Shown: positions 4,295 to 7,627 of the stretch, in pieces
Position numbering within the stretch: position 1 is the first letter of the stretch
Layout of the letters: each line of letters starts with the position of its first letter
Assembly (NCBI GenBank): GCA_030038645.1
Contig: JASHSR010000042.1
Coordinates: forward strand, 1 to 7,627
DNA from: Gammaproteobacteria bacterium
Lineage (GTDB): Bacteria; Pseudomonadota; Gammaproteobacteria; Steroidobacterales; Steroidobacteraceae
Length of the DNA stretch: 7,627 nt
Reading direction: 5' to 3'
Program-made: the position numbers and the translations under genes
Notes under the pieces: generated by a model
Seen by the model: the letters and a program-made list of their open reading frames with translations, nothing else
What the model was told of the DNA's origin: nothing
The model's database searches: none

Positions 4295-6994
4295 TTGCTT
4301 ACGCTCAATACTCTGATCGAGCGTGATCTGGAAAGCGGCGCCACGGTCGTGACGCCCTCTCCCCAGCGCGCCGCGGCCGTGCGGCTCGCTTACGCGATCG
4401 CGCGCATCGCTCGCGGAGAGCGGGCTTGGCGCACTCCGGATGCCGTCGCGTTCCGAGCGTGGCTCGAGCGCGAGGCCTTTCGCGCGGCGGAGGCCGGCGA
4501 GCCGATTCCGCGGCCGCTGCGGCCCGCCGAGGAATGGTTGCTCTGGCGGGAGGCGACCGCCGCGGGGCTGGCGCAAGATGCGCCGGCCGAGGGGAGGGCC
4601 TCCGAGGGGAGAGCGTCCGAGGGGACGGCGTCCGGCGACGGCTGGGCTGCCAGCATCGGATCGAACGGCGCGCTCGCCGATTCGCTGAGCCGCGCCGCCC
4701 GCTTGATGTTCGATTGGGCGATCCCCCGCGGAGCCCTCCGCGGGTCGGGCCGGGGGGAGAGCGAGCTGCTCGCCCGCGCTCTCGAGCATGTCGAGGCGCG
4801 ATGCCGGGAGGCGCGCGTCGCTCCGAGTCACGCGCTCGGCGCGCTGCTTCGGGGGTGGCGATCCCGGCCCGTGACGTTTGCCGGCTTCGGCGAGGTGAGC
4901 GTGGCGCGCAGCGCCTGGCTGCGGGAGGCGCCGGACCGATCGCCGCCGGCGCGAGAGCATCCGTGCGAGGCCGTGCCGGGCCGCTCGCTCCTCGCCCGCG
5001 CGAGCGATCCCGCCGAGGAGCTGCAGCTTGCGGCGAGCTGGTGCCGCTCGCGCCTCGCCGAGGACCCCGGCCGGCGCCTGCTCGTGATCGTTCCGGATCT
5101 TTCCGAGCGCCGCGCCGAGGCCGCACGGGTGCTCGAGCAGGCGCTCGCGCCTCGCGCAGCATTGAGCGGCGGCGAGACGGGCTGCGTCGCCTTGGAGGGT
5201 GGAGAGCCGCTCGCGGACTGTCCGCTCGTCCGGCACGCGCTCACCGGACTCGGGTTTCTGACCGGAGCGCTCGAGCTCGCCACGCTGAGCGCGTGGCTGC
5301 GAGCCTCTTTCTGGCGCGCCCCGGCGCCGGCGGAGCGGGCGCGGCTCGACGAGTGGCTCCGCCGTGTCCTCCCCTTCGAGCTCGCGCCGCTCGAGCTGTC
5401 GAGGGCGCTGCAGGCCGCTCCCGCCGGGCTCGCGGCTGCCGCGACGGCGCTTCGCGAGGCCCTCGACACCGCGATGCAAGCGCTCGGCTCAGCGCGTGAG
5501 GCGGGGCCGATGCGGCGCTGGGCGCAGCGCTTCGAGCGCGCGCTCGAGGCCCTGGGGTGGCCCGGCACGCGCGCGTTGACGAGCGCCGAGCAGCAGGCCA
5601 AGGCGCACCTCCAGGAGCTCCTCGCGGATCTCGTTGCCGCCGGCGGATCTCTCGGGGCGCTCGATGCGCGGGAGGCCCGCCGCATGCTCGAGGCGCTCGC
5701 CGCCCGCACGTCCTTCGCGCCCCAGAGCGGCGATGCCGCGGTGACCCTGAGCGGCGCTCTGAGCGATCCCGTGGTGCGCTACGACGGCATCTGGATCGCC
5801 GGCCTGCACGCGGAGGCGTGGCCGCCACCGTCCGCCGCCAACCCGTTCATTCCGCTCTCCGCGCAGATCCGTGCCGGCGTCCCCGGGGTCACGGCCCCGA
5901 GCTGTCTCGAGCGGGCGAGAGACCTGCTCGAGCGATGGCGGCGCTCCGCTCCCGAGCTCGTCGCGAGCTGGCCCGCGCGCATCGACGACCGCGGCTGCCT
6001 GGCCTCTCCGCTGCTCGCCGAGCTGCCCGGCGCCGAGGATTGGACGCCGGTCGAGGCCCCCTCGACGCTCGCGCGAAGCGTCAGGGCCACGCGCCGCGTC
6101 GAGTCCTTCGGAGACGACAGCGGAACCCCCTGGCCCGCGAGCGTACCGCTACCCGCCGGCGCACGGGCCCTCGACTATCAGAGCCGCTGTCCGTTCCGCG
6201 CCTACGCCGAGCTCAGACTCTCGTGCGTTCCGCTCGAGGCGCCGCGGCCCGGCATCGAGCCTCGCGAGCGGGGCCGCTTGATGCACCGCGCGCTCGAGCA
6301 CCTGTGGCGCGAGCTGGGAGGCTCGGAGGGGCTGCAACGGGAAGCGGCGAGCGGAGGACTCGAGCGCTTGATCGAGGATTGCGTCGCGCGCGCGGCGGCA
6401 GAGAGCCTCGCGCGGCCTTCGACCCCCGCCGGCGAAGCGGCGCAGCGCCGTGAGCGGCGGCGCAGTGTGCGGCTGCTCCTCGAGCTCGCCGCGCTCGAGC
6501 GCGAGCGCTCACCCTTCCGGGTGAGCGCGCTCGAGCTGCCGAAGCGCCTCACGCTCGCCGGCGCGCATCTCGATCTGAGGATCGACCGCATCGACGAGCT
6601 CGACGACGGCACGCGGGCGATTCTCGACTACAAGACCGGCAAGCCGGCGCCGCTTGACTGGCTCTCGGATCGCCTCACCGACCCGCAGCTGCTGCTCTAC
6701 TTGCTCGCCACGGGCGGCGACGTGAGTGCGCTCGCCGCGGTGCACCTCACGACCGGCCGCATCGCCTACCGCGGCATGGCCGACCGGCCGGGGCGCCTGC
6801 CTCGGGTGCCGGCCGTCCCGGCGAGCGCCGCCTGGCAGGATCAGATCCGCCGGTGGGAAGCTCGCCTCGAGCAGCTCGCGCGAGACTTTCTCGCAGGATC
6901 GGCGGCCGTCGACCCCGTGGAGTCCGCGTGCCGCATCTGCCACTTGCACACGCTCTGCCGCGTGAGCGAGATACGGGAATCGCGCGATGACTGA
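4295..6994 (+). CDS. AddB-like DNA repair protein with Fe-S PD-(D/E)XK nuclease domain (TIGR03623-type)
   Basis: This 899-residue protein resembles the bacterial family described as a probable DNA repair protein related to AddB (TIGR03623, about 900 residues). The N-terminal two-thirds is a degenerate helicase-like region with no GxxxxGK[ST] P-loop; VVTPSPQRAAAVRLAYA (18-34) sits where one would be expected. The middle carries GLHAEAWPPPSAANPFIPLS (503-522) and the SAPELVASWP segment. The C-terminal nuclease is complete: His664 (RLMHRALEHLW), Asp764 (LRIDRID), Asp778 and Lys780 (ILDYKTGK), and Gln798/Tyr802 (QLLLY). Four cysteines, Cys632 (SRCPFRAY) and Cys879/882/888 (C-x2-C-x5-C), fit the AddB/Cas4-type 4Fe-4S cluster. 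Likely role: processing of double-strand DNA ends together with the overlapping helicase gene. The start is TTG; an in-frame TAA at 4283-4285 rules out anything further upstream, and no strong ribosome-binding site is visible. Three EG(R/T)AS repeats occupy 99-113. Nuclease domain is sure; complex and role are inferred. Confidence 0.9.
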   Translation: MLTLNTLIERDLESGATVVTPSPQRAAAVRLAYAIARIARGERAWRTPDAVAFRAWLEREAFRAAEAGEPIPRPLRPAEEWLLWREATAAGLAQDAPAEGRASEGRASEGTASGDGWAASIGSNGALADSLSRAARLMFDWAIPRGALRGSGRGESELLARALEHVEARCREARVAPSHALGALLRGWRSRPVTFAGFGEVSVARSAWLREAPDRSPPAREHPCEAVPGRSLLARASDPAEELQLAASWCRSRLAEDPGRRLLVIVPDLSERRAEAARVLEQALAPRAALSGGETGCVALEGGEPLADCPLVRHALTGLGFLTGALELATLSAWLRASFWRAPAPAERARLDEWLRRVLPFELAPLELSRALQAAPAGLAAAATALREALDTAMQALGSAREAGPMRRWAQRFERALEALGWPGTRALTSAEQQAKAHLQELLADLVAAGGSLGALDAREARRMLEALAARTSFAPQSGDAAVTLSGALSDPVVRYDGIWIAGLHAEAWPPPSAANPFIPLSAQIRAGVPGVTAPSCLERARDLLERWRRSAPELVASWPARIDDRGCLASPLLAELPGAEDWTPVEAPSTLARSVRATRRVESFGDDSGTPWPASVPLPAGARALDYQSRCPFRAYAELRLSCVPLEAPRPGIEPRERGRLMHRALEHLWRELGGSEGLQREAASGGLERLIEDCVARAAAESLARPSTPAGEAAQRRERRRSVRLLLELAALERERSPFRVSALELPKRLTLAGAHLDLRIDRIDELDDGTRAILDYKTGKPAPLDWLSDRLTDPQLLLYLLATGGDVSALAAVHLTTGRIAYRGMADRPGRLPRVPAVPASAAWQDQIRRWEARLEQLARDFLAGSAAVDPVESACRICHLHTLCRVSEIRESRDD
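4589..4633 (+). repeat. Three tandem 15-bp repeats inside the AddB-like gene
   Basis: Units at 4589-4603, 4604-4618 and 4619-4633 all begin GAGGGGA and end TCC, differing at a few internal bases. Because 15 is a multiple of 3, they encode in frame EGRAS, EGRAS, EGTAS (residues 99-113). The segment is hydrophilic, probably disordered, and lies between helical parts of the N-terminal region. The array could gain or lose units without breaking the frame. Confidence 0.85.
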
Positions 6995-7627
6995 TCCCAT
7001 CGCGCCGCATCCGCCCGCCCGCGCCGCAGCCTCCGATGCGGCCACGGCGCACGGGGACGATCCCGACGCCGCGGCGCGCGAGCAGGCGCTCGATCCCCGC
7101 CACTCGGTCGCGCTGGAAGCTCCCGCGGGGTCCGGCAAGACGACGGTGCTCACGCAACGCCTTTTGCGCCTGCTGTGCACAGTCGAGGAGCCCGAGCAGA
7201 TTCTCGCGATCACGTTCACGCGCAAGGCCGCCGCGGAGATGCGGGAGCGGGTGGCGCGCGCGTTGGCCGGAGACGTCGACGCGTCCACCGAGCAGGGCCG
7301 CAAGCTGCGCGAGCTGGCCGATGCCGCCAGGGAGCGCTCGCGGCGGCTCGGATGGTCGCTCGAGGCGAGCCCGGCAAGGCTGCGCATCCAGACGATCGAC
7401 TCGCTCAACCGCTGGCTCGCCTCCCGCCTGCCGATCGCCGCGCGCGGAGCCGGAGAGCTCGCGATCGCGGACTCGCCCGCGCGCCTCTACCGCATCGCCG
7501 CCCGGCGCACGCTGCTCGATGCGCAGAGCGAGGCGAGCCTCGCGGCCGATGCGCAGTTGCTCTTCGAGCGGCTGGACAACGACTTCGGGCGCTTCGAGCA
7601 GCTGCTGACCGACATGCTTCAGGCGCG
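6987..7627 (+). CDS. UvrD/Rep-type helicase, AddA/RecB-like, N-terminal part (cut by window end)
   Basis: The frame from the ATG at 6987 stays open to the window end (213 codons plus two bases), so most of the expected thousand-odd residues are missing. Residues 1-30 are an Ala/Pro/Asp-rich, probably disordered leader. Superfamily 1 helicase motifs then follow in order: the Q-motif region REQALDP (31-37), Walker A APAGSGKTT (45-53, Lys51), motif Ia ILAITFTRKAAAEMRERV (72-89), and motif Ib RIQTIDSLNRWL (133-144). The I-T-F-T-x-K-A-A-x-E-M and Q-T-I-D-S-L forms are characteristic of AddA, RecB and UvrD. It overlaps the AddB-like gene by 8 bases (ATGACTGA), with GGGA eight bases upstream of the ATG as a possible ribosome-binding site. 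This arrangement and order (AddB-like then AddA-like) indicate a co-translated helicase-nuclease complex. Whether it has its own C-terminal nuclease domain cannot be seen. Confidence 0.93.
   Translation, partial: MTDPIAPHPPARAAASDAATAHGDDPDAAAREQALDPRHSVALEAPAGSGKTTVLTQRLLRLLCTVEEPEQILAITFTRKAAAEMRERVARALAGDVDASTEQGRKLRELADAARERSRRLGWSLEASPARLRIQTIDSLNRWLASRLPIAARGAGELAIADSPARLYRIAARRTLLDAQSEASLAADAQLLFERLDNDFGRFEQLLTDMLQA

Noticed and set aside
1925..5479. A minus-strand open frame of 1184 codons spanning the regulator, the aminotransferase and part of the nuclease gene
   Set aside because: It overlaps three well-supported genes in other frames. Its translation is Arg/Ala/Gly-rich with no recognisable domain, and long shadow frames are expected where stop codons are rare because of high GC. 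Its persistence through two gaps is curious but not evidence of coding.
4426..5499. Plus-strand open frame of 357 codons overlapping the AddB-like gene
   Set aside because: Out of frame with the nuclease gene, extremely Arg/Ala-rich, and without motifs.
7036..7608. Plus-strand open frame of 190 codons near the right edge
   Set aside because: It is out of frame with the helicase reading from 6987, which carries Walker A and other motifs in order; this one is an Arg/Ser-rich shadow.

Overview
This is a GC-rich window (roughly 70% G+C by eye, with G or C at nearly every third codon position). It looks like ordinary chromosome of a proteobacterium. A gammaproteobacterium fits best: the aminotransferase reads closely like E. 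coli AlaA, the IclR regulator reads like E. coli MhpR, and the last two genes belong to a nuclease/helicase pair I associate with proteobacteria. Genus and species cannot be told. No tRNA, rRNA, CRISPR array, insertion sequence, integrase, attachment site or replication origin was seen, and no stretch over 300 bases lacks a gene.

Layout. The left edge (1-124, + strand) is the last 40 codons of a Prx5-type peroxiredoxin. It converges, with an 18-base gap, on a three-gene minus-strand block read in the order IclR regulator (2751-1933), etfB (1860-1084), etfA (1084-143). etfB and etfA share one base (TAGTG), so they are almost certainly translationally coupled. Together they make the heterodimeric electron transfer flavoprotein that passes electrons from acyl-CoA and related dehydrogenases to the quinone pool. 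A 9-bp hairpin lies between the regulator and etfB.

The regulator diverges from a plus-strand AlaA-type PLP aminotransferase (2885-4162; an upstream ATG at 2834 is possible but less likely). The space between them holds overlapping candidate promoters. A GC-rich hairpin follows the aminotransferase.

The right part (4295-7627, + strand) encodes two overlapping recombination/repair genes. The first is an 899-residue AddB-like protein with a complete C-terminal Fe-S PD-(D/E)XK nuclease and no visible ATP-binding P-loop. The second is the start of an AddA/RecB-like UvrD-family helicase with an intact Walker A motif, cut off by the window edge. The two genes overlap by 8 bases and probably form one double-strand-break-processing complex.

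Nothing here clearly amounts to an undescribed system. The most interesting items are the poorly characterised AddAB-like pair (with its missing P-loop, TTG start and internal 15-bp coding repeat), the MhpR-like regulator placed between etfBA and an alanine-type aminotransferase, and the intergenic hairpins.
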